Origin: Akanthomyces muscarius
Lineage: Eukaryota; Ascomycota; Sordariomycetes; Hypocreales; Cordycipitaceae
Assembly: GCF_028009165.1 (NCBI RefSeq)
Contig: NC_079243.1
Span: forward strand, 4,464,001 to 4,528,000
Reading direction: 5' to 3'
DNA: 64,000 bases
Shown piece by piece: positions 21,052 to 31,672 of the stretch. Numbering within the stretch: position 1 is the first letter of the stretch; the number at the start of each line of letters is the position of its first letter. The notes below the pieces were generated by a model, which ran no database searches, was not told the DNA's origin, and worked only from the letters and a program-made list of their open reading frames with translations. The position numbers were made by a program, and so were the translations under genes.

Positions 21052-21898
21052 ATGTCCTCTTCTACTCCCCATCCTGAAATAATTTCCATGGAATTCTCCA
21101 CCGGAGGTAGAGACAACTGCTACTACCGAATCTTGGCAGGACGCCACGTCAAATACATCACTGTTGAGCCCGGTGTTCTAGACGCGGAATCTCTCATGGA
21201 CATGGCATCGAACTTTGCAAACATTCTGCCCCCTCTACCATACTTTGAAAACAACTGGAACCAGGCTCATATTCATCGCGCAACGCCCAAAGACGAACTC
21301 AAAGCAACACTCTCGCAAGGAAAGCTGGCATCCGTCGACACAGTTTGGCACCCTACAATGATTGACTTCATGGCGCTGCGAAAAACAGAGCGTCTCACCT
21401 TGCTGGCTGAAGAAACCGTCTGGCAGCGTGAGCCGCATGCGCCCCAGACTATCATTGCAAAAATGGCCACTTCTTCTGGGAGATCGGTACATTGAGGCTG
21501 AAACGGCCATCTTCAAGCACCTAGCGGCGCTTAACATTGGCCCCAAGTTCCTAGGGCATGTTCATGAAAACGGCAGAGTCATCGGCTTCGCTTTGTAAAA
21601 GCTGCTCGACCAGCGACCGACAGGGCCAGATGATGTCGCGGTGTGTCGGGCAGAGCTGGGACGGATGCACAGCCATGGGATACTTCACGGCGACGTGAAC
21701 CGCTACAACTTCTTGATTGGTGGAGACGGGGCTGCGACGCTCATTGACTTTGAGAAGCCCCAGCTGGGGGCGGACAAGGCGGCGCTAGAAAAAGAAATGG
21801 CCGGTCTGGAGTGGGAGCTGAGGGATGAGAGTGGGCGGGGAGGCGGCTTTATGGAGGAGGAGGAGCGGGAGGAAATTGTAGACGCGGAATATGAATAA
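21052..21898 (+). pseudogene. Kinase-like (APH-type fold) pseudogene
   Basis: Three segments in different reading states together form a fungal kinase-like protein. 21052-21494 runs from MSSSTPHPEI through AEETVWQREP and IIAKMA. 21490-21597 continues DRYIEAETAIFKHL and GPKFLGHVHENGRVIGFAL. 21598-21898 continues KLLDQRPTGP and the catalytic loop GILHGDVNRYNFLIG, then LIDFEKPQLG. Frame is lost by a net two-base deletion near 21470-21490, and an in-frame TAA interrupts the sequence at 21596-21598 where relatives have Glu. The His-Gly-Asp-x4-Asn loop and Asp-Phe-Glu metal motif remain. Relatives are often mislabelled alpha-galactosidase A. No intron signals bridge the breaks. A sequencing error could explain one lesion but not all. 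Confidence 0.7.
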
Positions 21899-23044
21899 AA
21901 GCAAAACTACAGCGTTTTTTTTTTGCGCAATGTTTCCACATCTTACACTGTGCTATACTATGAGTCATGTTTTTTTTCCCCATGGAATTCGCCTCAACGT
22001 GGCATTAAACTACCATCACTGTAGTAGGAGCGTTTTGGTAGAGGCCGAGGGCGCAGTAAAAAAAAACACCAGTAGCCATATGCTGTTTTGAAAGGAAGTG
22101 AATCAAAGCAAGGAAGATGCAGAAGATTAGAAGACCAAAAAAAAGCGGAAATATAGAACAAAATAGCAAACGAGAGTTAGGATACCTTATAAGCAGCACA
22201 TCGGCTTCCAAGCCTGCAAATATAGTGTACGGTAGCAATGTCAAGGAGCAAAGGTGTTTTGATTTATTAACTCTGTCTTTGCATAAGAATGTCAAGATAT
22301 AATTTTTTTCCGATCGGCCTGATATGATAATTCCATATTGGTGCTTTAGTGTTATCGCCTTGAAGAACTGCGTGCGCGGCCCCATTGAACATCAGCAATC
22401 CTGGAGAATGAAAAGGCAATAAATGTCTCGGTACAGCCCGTAAAGATGGATACTGGACTGTATCTGTGAAATTGCCAGATACCACAGGTGCATGGCTGCC
22501 ACACTGCTTCGGAGGCCGCTCGCTTTGCATGCCAGCAGCAGCCGGAGGCTTGCAGGAGAGGACAGACTATTCACACCCCGTTCAGGGATAAAAGAAGGGC
22601 CCAGAGCCAAGATCACGAGAAGTCATACCACAGAATGCGTGGAAGTGACATATTTCTGAGACATTATAATCTACAACTTGATACGCCTCCTTTGTACCCT
22701 TTTCTGCTATACTTACCATATGCCTCGCACTTCTCAGCCCGTATTCCGCCAAGCCATATGCACGAGGTATCACTTCCGGACATACACTCTCTACAAATCA
22801 ATGCACCAGTCTACTGAGCGCTTATAGGTCCATCTTCGGTGCGGCTGCTATTCTCCGTTTTATGCCTCGTACGATCATGATGACACCCTGGCATGACGGC
22901 AGTTCTTTTGGCCATGTAACGTATTCGGTTCTGCACAGTAACCAATCTCTGGGGTATTTAAGCGCATCTGATAGAACATCATCGCAATTGCGAATTCTTC
23001 ATCAATCAATATTCGCAGCTACGCAGCTCTAGTCCGTCTCCGTT
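21899..23044. other. Gene-free interval
   Basis: AT-rich with several T and A homopolymers to about 22400. From 22900 it looks like the promoter of the next gene, with GGTATTTAAG near 22955. No supported gene. Confidence 0.45.
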
Positions 23045-23751
23045 ATGTCCAATCCCAACATCATCGCGCCGGACAGTCTCTTTCTCCTGGATGAGAGTCG
23101 TCCAGACACCTGTGTACCCATCCACGACTCTGTCTTCCAGGTGGTCCAAAAGGCAGGCAGCAATGGAGGTCAGTAAAAGCACCAAATCAAACCCCCGAGT
23201 AGTCACAAGATCCCCTTCTCCAACAGTTCCCGACTCAGGCCGCGCGACGAGTCGGCAGTACGTCCTAGTCCACTTTGCGCCACCATCATCGAGCGCCCGT
23301 GGCTGCGAGCTTCACTGGAGCATCCCCGAAAGCACGTTGTTTCAGCTCTACGAGGGCAGTCACCAGCTCGACGTCAAGCTCACGACGGGATACGTGCAGC
23401 CTTTTCAGCCTACGTGGAACAGCCTCATCGCCGGCAACCCCCCCACGCTCGGTCCTGGTGTATTTGGTACAGTCAATGCCGTGCCGGGCGCCAACGCCGT
23501 TGTCAACACGACACAGTACTCCGAGGGGCTTGGCTTTGTGTTTAAATTTGCGGACTGGGTCGAGCAAGCTGGCGGAGCCGCGGGCTTGAATTTCACCTGT
23601 CGCGCGATAGGTAACCCCCCGGTACCTACTGGCCCGCATGTGCGCTACCTTTGACGTGGGCGTGGACATTAACAGCCTGCCCGAGCTGCGAGTAGGGATG
23701 TTCGTGGGAGACAAGAACTTTATTTGTACGAAGACTTTTAGTCAAAATTGA
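23045..23751 (+). CDS. Uncharacterised protein with uncertain 3' end
   Basis: Exon 1 is 23045-23168 (MSNPNIIAPDSLFLLDESRP...). Exon 2 begins at 23227 and runs in frame to TGA at 23652-23654, giving 183 aa. Beta-strand-rich segments include RQYVLVHFAPP, GCELHWSIPES and LDVKLTTGYVQPF. Reading continues with protein-like quality in the +1 frame from 23611 to TGA at 23751 (RYLLARMCATFDVGVD, ELRVGMFVGDKNFIC). So either a base is lost or gained at the C6 run (23615-23620), or an intron ending at ATAG (23610) is spliced out. The layout faintly recalls But2-C-like beta-sandwich proteins, but there is no signal peptide. Family not assigned. Tail to tail with the bHLH gene, 58 bp apart. Confidence 0.5.
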
Positions 23752-23809
23752 ATATCAATGGTATGATTTGATCATGTTCTGTACATGGCCTCATGTATAT
23801 GCTTGTTTT

Positions 23810-24724
23810 TCATACATTAGCCGTCAATCCTTTCATCCACTTCAGCTCACTCGCAAGGAGCTTATTTTCCCGCTGCAGACGTTGTAATCTCGCAGCAGCC
23901 AGCTGCAGCACCGCTCCCTTGCTTTGCGCCCGGAACTCGTTGCATGTGCCGCCCTCGCTAGCACTAATATTTTCTCCGCAGGCTTCCAGTGCACGTGTAA
24001 GATTTTTGAATCCGCTATTGAGCCGGTCGCGATAGTTTTTCTCGATGCATTTGTGATCGTGATTGGACTTTGACCTGTTGTGCCTTGTTCTCGAACTAGC
24101 ACATGTAATTGTCCCCCGTCCTGTCACTTCGCGATTGCTCTCGGGAGAACTTTCTGAAGCGGCGGTCTCGTGCTGTAGCTCCGGAGTGGCCACTTCGCTG
24201 GCAGTTCCTGCAGCCATGGGCGATGATTGATGGGTGGTCGAATAGCCATCGCTGTCTTCTTGGCCCTGCCCGTCCGCAACAGGGCAAGTCCCCGGACTTG
24301 GCAGCCGGGGCCCAAACAAGGGCTGTGGAGATTGGCCACCAAAGTCGACGTTTGGGCCAGTGGCGGCCGGCGCGGAGCACTCTCTTTCTAGGAAAAGCTG
24401 TAACAAATCGTGCCATTTGATTGGGCTCGAGAGACCAGCGGGGGTGTTGAGTACCGATCTCCGGGGTCCTGCCAAGAGTGGATATACATTTTGGTCGCCG
24501 GGCTTGCTTGATCCATCATCGTCGCGCAGAGAGGAAGGAGTCTGGTAAAATGTTGCAAATTCCCAATCTGGACATCCTTCAGACGGCAAGGAGGAGGAAC
24601 ATGATAACTATACATCGTCTGTTAGTCCATCGCGGCAAGGAAAGAGGACTAGCATCGATCGGTGACATACCGGCGGGGACAGGAGTTCAGGGTCCAAACA
24701 GAAGTTCATCCATTCAAGGTCCAT
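23810..24724 (-). CDS. bHLH transcription factor
   Basis: Two exons, 24724-24671 and 24607-23810, giving 283 aa. Exon 1 encodes MDLEWMNFCLDPELLSPP. The intron has GTATGT, CTAAC and TATAG. A disordered Ser/Pro/Gln linker fills residues 30-195. The bHLH lies at about 200-266: basic region HDHKCIEKNYRDRLN, helix 1 FKNLTRALEACG, a loop, then helix 2 GAVLQLAAARLQRLQRENK running on as a short coiled coil. A Tyr in the basic region (KNYRDRLN) is characteristic of the SREBP-like class, which binds sterol-element as well as E-box sites. The protein has no TM segment, unlike full-length SREBPs. Target unknown. Confidence 0.85.
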
Positions 24725-25707
24725 TGTCAGCAGTAACGGCAGATAATATGGGGTGAATTGTGGGCTTCTCACTGCAGTAACTAGTTTATCCCAAAGACTA
24801 AAATCGACCAGGTTCAGGGCATCGGGGCCTATTTATCCAACATTCACCTTCATGCTGCAATGGAATCCGCTGCTTGAGAAGAGATGAAAGCCAACTGGTC
24901 GCCTTCGGGATCGATCGGCAGTTAATTGTGGGCGAAACAAGTGGACTGATTTATTTGGCTCTCGTTATCGGAGCCGTTACGCCGCTGTAATGACGTGGGG
25001 TAACTAGCGATTTACTTCCGAGCCGTGGTAGCTGCAGATGCATCCCTTTTCTCATGCGCCGCCCGGAGTTCGCTATTGTGCAGGGATATCAGCTAATTTG
25101 ATACATCCCCATAAAACATACACATGATTAGCAGGAGTCAGTAACTAAGCATAAGTACTTGGGCTCTCCACAAATACAGCACAATGTCGCACCCAGACGA
25201 TATCTACAAGTTGTAGTTTTCTCTGCGATAGACTTAGATCGTGGGAAGCTTAATTATAATGCCGGCGTATGAGAACGGGCAGAAAATCCAGGTTATCGCG
25301 TCGCATAAAGAAGGCAATTTATGAGCCCAGGTCTTTGAGAAGTGGCGCTACATCTGTTTCTGGCGTCAGTCTAGGCCTTGAGGATTTCCGCCACTGTAGC
25401 ACCAGCCCACACGAAAGACCGGCATTGGACGATTATTCTCCAATGATGAAAGGGGGGTTCAATAGATTGCTAGGACCGCTGTTAAAACCTCCGCTAGTGG
25501 TAGGTGCCGGTCGATTGGACCGGAGGCCGTCTCCTCTGGGAGTTGATTGGGAAGTAGAAGCCTGGTTGATGTCGCTTAAAGTCTGGAACAGCCAGACGGC
25601 CGCAGAGTCTGCGAATCATCAAGTGAGTCGCTTATCGTCTCATGGGCTACTCTTAATTTTTTACTTGAACCTCCCATCAGAATCAGCGCTCTTTTGCATC
25701 GCCAGCG
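24725..25707. promoter_or_regulatory. Divergent promoter of bHLH and CBM21 genes
   Basis: About 1 kb between divergent starts. An open + frame at 25269-25853 exists but has no family character and overlaps the start of the CBM21 gene out of frame. Confidence 0.4.
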
Positions 25708-26884
25708 ATGCCATATACGCCGCCTTTCGTTACTCTTCACACTGCCGCCCGCTCCGGTCCGCACTGCCTCCCCGGCGTATTAAATGCTGGCACCGCCGAC
25801 GCGAAGGAGATTTGGGCGAGACGGCCAGCAAGCCTGTCAATAAATATCGATAACACTCAAAATTTATCCAAACACGATGCGACCGAGACAAAACAGCGAC
25901 CGAGCTCCAGGTTACCATGTTCGCTCCCTCCGGCTCTGTGCATACCGCAGTGTCCACCCCTCAGTCCAAATGGCATGCCTAGCCCGCCAACCACGCCGAG
26001 AACACCGAAGATGGTACATTTTGACTCGAATGTACAGGTCTGTCCATTCTCTCAACTTGAAAGTCCCATCTCTATCAGCGCAGAATCATCTTGCGCTGAT
26101 GATGGCCAACTTGGCCTAGACCAGTGGCCAAACTTGTACAGCTACCCATCCACTGGTGATGATAGTGACGACGAAGACTTCGCTTGGATTATGGATCCGA
26201 CTTATGTCAGGGAGCCCAGAAAACTGGATGGCACAAGTTTTGTGCAACTCTGCGGACTTCATTTGTCCGACGACAACAAGATGATATGTGGCTCTCTTGC
26301 TGTCGCATCAACGATTGGTACACAGTCTGTTGCTTGTCGATTTACTTTTGACGGCTGGGCAACTGTCTCCGAGGTGTACGCAATTCCCAATCAACACACA
26401 CAGCAACACATAGGATACAATCGGTTTCGTTTCGAGATCGACATCTCTGGACTTGCACACCTGGAGCGCCGCAACTGCATCTTCTGTGTTCGCTGCGTCA
26501 TAGACGGACAAGAGCACTGGGATAATAATGATGGATCAAATTTCCGGGTATCTTTCATACGGAAACATAGCCATCGCCACCGGAAGCATTACCAGCGATC
26601 ACACCATAAGACGGGACAACAAAATATTGTCGATGCCGCAACAGAGCGGTGGATATGTCCACTGACGACAGCCAAGTCTCCTGCGCCAGCCAAGGACTAT
26701 TTCGACATATCCTGTGCATCTTACGAGGATATTGTCCAAAAATATTGCTTTGTACGTATCTGACCGTACGATGCTGTAAAGCGCGATATTGGTACGGGGA
26801 GGCTAACGATCAATTGCGACATAGTTTACCTCCTGCACAATCCCGACTTCAGATGAGTGCGGATTCTTTGCTCAGAATTTCTAG
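25708..26884 (+). CDS. CBM21 protein, glycogen-targeting PP1 subunit-like
   Basis: Two exons, 25708-26751 and 26825-26884, giving 367 aa. The start is supported because MPYTPP is the usual N-terminus of this fungal family. A protein-phosphatase-1 docking motif of RVxF type lies at residues 101-105 (KMVHF). The CBM21 domain covers about 180-295 (VACRFTFDGWATVSEVYA, GYNRFRFEIDI, VRCVIDGQEHWDNNDGSNF). The second exon restores the family's usual end after YCF. Known role: brings PP1 (Glc7) to glycogen and so controls glycogen synthase, as yeast Gac1 and Pig1/2 do. The region between residues 10 and 95 is short and diverged compared with the long Ser-rich linkers I expect, so this may be a divergent paralogue. 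Confidence 0.8.
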
Positions 26885-28340
26885 CGTCATTTTTTCATTC
26901 AAAAGCAGAAGGAGTACGGTAGAGGAAATACCTAGTTGAGCACTAAACAATGGATTCAGACCAATGCTGTAGTATGACTGGGTCATGAACCCAGTTTTGG
27001 CGTATAATGAGACGTCTACACCCGCTGAGGTGCACATGTTCATGAGTCAGTCTCTGGGCGCAGGATCTTTGTACGATCACTGCTGGCGTGAACTCGCCAA
27101 TCGGACATCGATCGTGCTAGTATAAGCTTGCGGTGTGACAATTGGCCGAAAAAATTATCAATTTAATTTGCATTTTGTTTAAGTATTCTGCGAGATGCCA
27201 AAGGTTAGCGCCGCGGGGAGTGCCGGCCAAGTCCTGTCACGACTTTTCAGGTTAAATGTCAAAATAAAGTCACAATACGCAGCAACATAGTAGATCATTG
27301 CCAACATTCAAAGTGAAATTGAAGCAAGGAATGTAAGGAAGATAAATTGCATTTATGCTCGAACAAAGCCCTTTGTGACCTTTTGTTTCCTCTCTTCGTG
27401 CGTCCATAGCGGCGTCTGCACCGCAACATAGTAATTTTGGCCCGTGTCCGAATGGCAAGGACGGCGACATCCTCGCCAAACGGCCACTCGCTCGCGAAAC
27501 TCGGGTACTCGCTGTCATCGAGCTCAGCGAGCTTATTCACGTCGTGGATAGATTAAAGCTCAGCCCGACATCAAAGATTTACTGACTGAAAGGAGCCATG
27601 CAAGCTTATATATAAAGTAACACCCCGTAGCCTAAAGTACTGCATGGCTTTGAAACATCTTTTCAGAGATCCGGACGGATCTTCATGGCTTCTTGGTATC
27701 CGAATGGTGTGCCATGTACAGGTGGAATAAGTTACAAGCAGCGTGGTGTTGAATTAGCTGATAATCTGAGGCAGAACGGCGCTGCGAGATTTAATTGCAA
27801 CAATTAGTTGGTTAACTCGTAAATACATTTTTGATGTCTTCTTTTATTCAAGCTTTCAAGTACCTCTACTGAACTACGTTGATGTTGCAAACCACAAAGT
27901 CCAGACTCATGAAGAGTCTGTGGTGTGATGTGGTGTGAGGTGGTATCCGGTAGAAAGTGGCGTGATGCACAGAGAATACGACCTATCGATCACTGAAGGC
28001 AGAATTGTGAGTTTTGGAGAGATGTTTTGAAACTCGCCTTGTGATTTAGTTATTTAACAATTTTTCCGCGGTAGCCGTAATCAGCAAGCCACCGGCCAGC
28101 CCGCGACAGAGCTCGCGATGGCGCCCAGATCATCGCCGTCACCAGATAGTTTGCTTACTGCTGGCTACTTCCTTGCTCGAGTGCTCTCAAATTTTATCAT
28201 TCTCCCATTGCTTCCCATCACTCCTGTGGGGAGGCTTCCTTGCCTACTTTAGCGTCGAAATGAACCGTCTTCATGTCCGACCGCGACATCAACACCATCC
28301 TGAGCAGCTCGCAGGTTCATGGAACAAAGACAGAAAGAGA
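26885..28340. other. Gene-poor AT-rich interval
   Basis: About 1.45 kb with no confident gene. A minus-strand open segment at 27295-27540 (ELDDSEYPSFASEWPFGED, then an Arg/Lys-rich stretch) has some protein-like character and may be a relic, but I cannot name it. A short GTGGTGTGATGTGGTGTGAG tract lies near 27922-27945. Confidence 0.4.
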
Positions 28341-28640
28341 TCACTGTTTCGGCTGCGATTCGAAAGAACCCTCTTGCTTCTTACTTGACCGCATACCGTA
28401 TGTCCAGCAATTTCGGTATTTGTATGAGCAATCCGCTCGATGGCCCATTGCCTGGCCACATTTGGTGCATGGTACAGGCTGTTGATATCGCCCGGCATCA
28501 TCGCAGTATCAGCAGTTGGAGCCAAAGCAGAAGCATTATTAATATTGGCCTACCTGATGCACTGGTGCATTGTCTGTTGCGTATCCAACCTGACTGCTTG
28601 CCTGGCTGTTGTCAGGCTGGCCGACCGGTGAGTTGGCCAT
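28341..28640 (-). CDS. Small zinc-knuckle-like protein (putative)
   Basis: Two exons, 28640-28554 and 28478-28341, giving 74 aa. Exon 1 encodes a Ser/Gln-rich 29 residues (MANSPVGQPDNSQASSQVGY...). The donor is GTAGGC and the acceptor CAACAG. Exon 2 carries PCTKCGQAMGHRADC followed by YKYRNCW. The spacing C-x2-C-x5-H-x3-C is close to, but not exactly, the CCHC zinc knuckle, and an extra Cys follows. A TATA-like stretch and pyrimidine-rich leader lie upstream. Too short for family assignment and not confirmed by any homologue I know. It could be a stand-alone nucleic-acid-binding protein or a relic of a gag-like sequence; no reverse transcriptase is nearby. Confidence 0.4.
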
Positions 28641-29259
28641 GCTGGTAACTTTCTGTAGGAGGGCGGCGATGAAATACAATGCGGGTGGAAATAGCAATGA
28701 TAAAAAACTGATGGAGACGTAATATAGAACTATAAGCGCTTTGTTGTTTACGGGGAGAAGGACGGCCTTTCATTGTAGGGCCTGGCTAGGTTCACGCCGC
28801 CTTATAGCTCTCGGCACGTGACAATGGCGTTCGCAAAAGTGTATAGTATTTTGAAAAGAAAGATATCTAGAATTGCTTCTAGTTTTTCCATTAAACACAA
28901 TAATATTCATTTTGTTCCAAGTAGTAATGCCGATCCTATCTTTGGCGTGGCTTGTCTGGAGACATCTGACGCCCCTGGACCACCAGATTTCACTTTACAG
29001 GCTTGACTAAATACCCGACAACCATGCTCTTTGTGCAGGACAACATTTACACTCTTGCTGTCCGTCGACCGCGCCAACGAACGACTGCATGGCATGTGCT
29101 TTGTGTCCTTTGTCGCTAGCTTCTCTCTAGGGAGCCGCCTCCAGTCAATGCACCATCTACAATTTCGTGGAGATGGAGACACCGGGCTGAGTCGATGCTT
29201 TTATTTGACAGTCAGAGTTGTTCAAGAGCGATAACTAGATGGCCCATCTAGCTAAACTA
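28641..29259. other. Intergenic interval
   Basis: Promoter of the small zinc-knuckle gene and 3' region of the oxidoreductase. Nothing else supported. Confidence 0.4.
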
Positions 29260-30909
29260 TTATTTGACCAGGTTTTTAAACCCCGCCTCCACCACCGTTT
29301 TCATACCACCGTCAAGATTGAACACGTCAAACCCTTTCTGGCTCAAAATCCTGTAAGCCAGATATCCGCGATACCCCACGTCACAATACACAACAATTGG
29401 TTTTGTTTTATCAAGAAGAGACATTTTCTCACGCAGCGCATCTATCGGCACGTTGATAGCCGGCAGAATGTGGCTGCTTGCAAACTCTTCGGGCGAGCGA
29501 ACGTCCACCACTTGCCAGTAATCGAGGCCCTCCAAGTCGAGGTCCTCGACGTGCACGATCCTGCAGTCTCCGCGCAAGACATTTGTGGCCACAAACCCAA
29601 CAATATTGACCGGATCCTTTGCTGAGCCGTAAGGCGGTGCGAAGCCCAGTTCGAGATGCTCCAGATCCAGTACTGTCATGTCCGCTTGCATGGCGGTCGC
29701 CAAGACGTCGATGCGCTTGTCGACGCCGGCTCCCCCGACAGCCTGCACGCCCAGAATGCGACCCGATTTCTTCTCAAACGCGAGTTTAATAGTCATCGGG
29801 TGCGCATTGGGATAATAGCTTGCATGATCCGTGGGATGCACCGTGACCCAGAGCGGCTCTTGCCCCAGCTCACGAAGCGCCGGGACAGAGAGACCAGTGA
29901 AGCCAACTGAAAGACGAAAGACTTGGCACACCACTGTCCCGACATTGCCGCGATAAAATGTCGTCCTGCCTGCTATGTCATTTGCCACCATGCGGCCCTG
30001 TCTGCTTGCCGGCCCAGCGAAAGCGACCGGGACTGGGTGTTTCGTAAATCTATGCCGGGTTTCTGCCATGTCTCCAATGGCGTAGATATCTTCGTCGGAC
30101 GTTTGCAAGTTTGCCTCAACCCTGACACCGTTGAAACCCACTTCCAGCCCTGCCTGTTCTGCCAGCGCCTTTCTAGGCTCCATGCCCGCGGCGAGAAGAA
30201 CAAATTCAGCGGGGACCTCTGCACCATTGGACAAGACCACGTATGACTTGCTTATCCCCTTCACTGTAGCATCAAGGTACAGCTTTACCCCGTTCCTTTC
30301 CAATTCTGCGTGAAGAATCTCGGCCACGCCTCTGTCAATGCCAGGAATGATGTGCGACGTCTGCTCGACGATGGAAACTTTGAGCGAGATCTTTCGCAGG
30401 TTTTCGGCCGCTTCGATGCCGAGGAGGCCACCCCCAATTATACAAACGTTACCGACACCACAGTTAACCATGAATGTTTTGATTTCTTGCAGATGGGACG
30501 ATGTCCGCAGATGGAAGACATGGCAGTGCGCCTGGTGGTCAATCGAGGGCCAAATTGGCTCGGCCCCCAGACACAGCACAAGCTTGTCGTAGTCGACTCG
30601 ATGGCTTTCGACATTTCCACCGGATCGAACACAAATCTGTTCGTTTCGGCGATCGATCTCCACTACTTCGGTATTGACATAAACATCAATGTTGAAGCGC
30701 TGCTTGAAGTAATGCGGATCGTAGGGGAGCAACAAAGCGTCGTCCCTGATGACGTCGCCCAGAGCATAAGGAATTCCACAACTTGCGTAGCTTACATGAG
30801 CTCCTTTTTCAAACACCGTGATCATCGCCGATTCGTCAAGGCGACGCAACCTTGTAGCGGTGGCGATGCCCGCAGAGCCACCGCCAACTATGATGATTGC
30901 CTTGGGCAT
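29260..30909 (-). CDS. CoA-disulfide reductase / rhodanese fusion
   Basis: Single exon, 549 aa. The N-terminal FAD site is GGGSAG at residues 9-14. SYASCGIPY places the single redox Cys at 44, as in CoA-disulfide reductases and NADH oxidases/persulfide reductases, rather than a Cys pair. A second dinucleotide site (IIGGGLLGIEAAENLR) binds NAD(P)H. The dimerisation domain follows to about 430. A C-terminal rhodanese domain (about 455-549) has the loop YCDVGYRG with active Cys near 509. This CoADR-RHD order is well known in bacteria, where such enzymes reduce CoA disulfide or CoA persulfide. Intronless and bacterial in layout, in a genome where most genes have introns. It has the same orientation as acetate kinase, 763 bp downstream of it. 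Confidence 0.92.
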   Translation of the reverse strand: MPKAIIIVGGGSAGIATATRLRRLDESAMITVFEKGAHVSYASCGIPYALGDVIRDDALLLPYDPHYFKQRFNIDVYVNTEVVEIDRRNEQICVRSGGNVESHRVDYDKLVLCLGAEPIWPSIDHQAHCHVFHLRTSSHLQEIKTFMVNCGVGNVCIIGGGLLGIEAAENLRKISLKVSIVEQTSHIIPGIDRGVAEILHAELERNGVKLYLDATVKGISKSYVVLSNGAEVPAEFVLLAAGMEPRKALAEQAGLEVGFNGVRVEANLQTSDEDIYAIGDMAETRHRFTKHPVPVAFAGPASRQGRMVANDIAGRTTFYRGNVGTVVCQVFRLSVGFTGLSVPALRELGQEPLWVTVHPTDHASYYPNAHPMTIKLAFEKKSGRILGVQAVGGAGVDKRIDVLATAMQADMTVLDLEHLELGFAPPYGSAKDPVNIVGFVATNVLRGDCRIVHVEDLDLEGLDYWQVVDVRSPEEFASSHILPAINVPIDALREKMSLLDKTKPIVVYCDVGYRGYLAYRILSQKGFDVFNLDGGMKTVVEAGFKNLVK

Positions 30910-31672
30910 TGTTGAATATTATTTGAGTGAAGACTTGACAAACAGCATGATTCTTTTGGAAATGCGCGTCTACCAAGTACCGATATGTAGATCTTCATGA
31001 GCCGGGCCAGCCTCTCACTACGTTACAACGCGTTCACGTATTTATAGTAGCAAGACGCTAAAGAAGTCACTGACCACTGTATTGCAGTGGCCTGATGCCG
31101 AGCGAATTATGATACGGAGTCTCAGTCCGTGAGTTTTTAAATGAGAAATTTAATATTTCGCGGCCACATCACTGCTATGACGTGAGAAATTCACCACTTA
31201 TGTGCGGACTCTTCAAGCTCAACTGTGATGGCGTGGTGGTGGCGTGGTTGTACAGTGGCGCGGTGACGGGATGCGAGTCGCATTTCAACCATTTGCCGTC
31301 GCCGTTTAGAACCTGCGGTCGAGACTCGCGTCATATTTTCTATGCGAATCCGTTTTGCATTCGGCAATTGGAAGACATGAGGCAGCTGGTGTAGCTCTCT
31401 GACAAGCTCGGGCGGCTTACACGAGCGAAGGATATTTACTCGCGAGTGGCTGCGGCACATCCTATACATTCAGAACTACGCTCCACTTACCCCAACTGCT
31501 TTTGTTTCATTGCATTCTATTTTAGTGGGAAAGAGAACTTGTATAAATGATAGATTGATCGTGCAGAGCGAAAGTTGCTAAAGTTCGCATTTCAGTGCTT
31601 TTGCTTGTGGGCGTAGCATGCGATCCTTCAATTGGCCGATTTATGACACGGCCCTTGCCCCGGCAATGCATG
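30910..31672. other. Promoter of the CoADR-rhodanese gene
   Basis: AT-rich, with no supported coding region. Opposing small frames at 31182-31469 look like chance. Confidence 0.45.

Noticed and set aside
20839..21898. Reading the C-terminal relic and kinase relic as one gene
   Set aside because: They lie on opposite strands.
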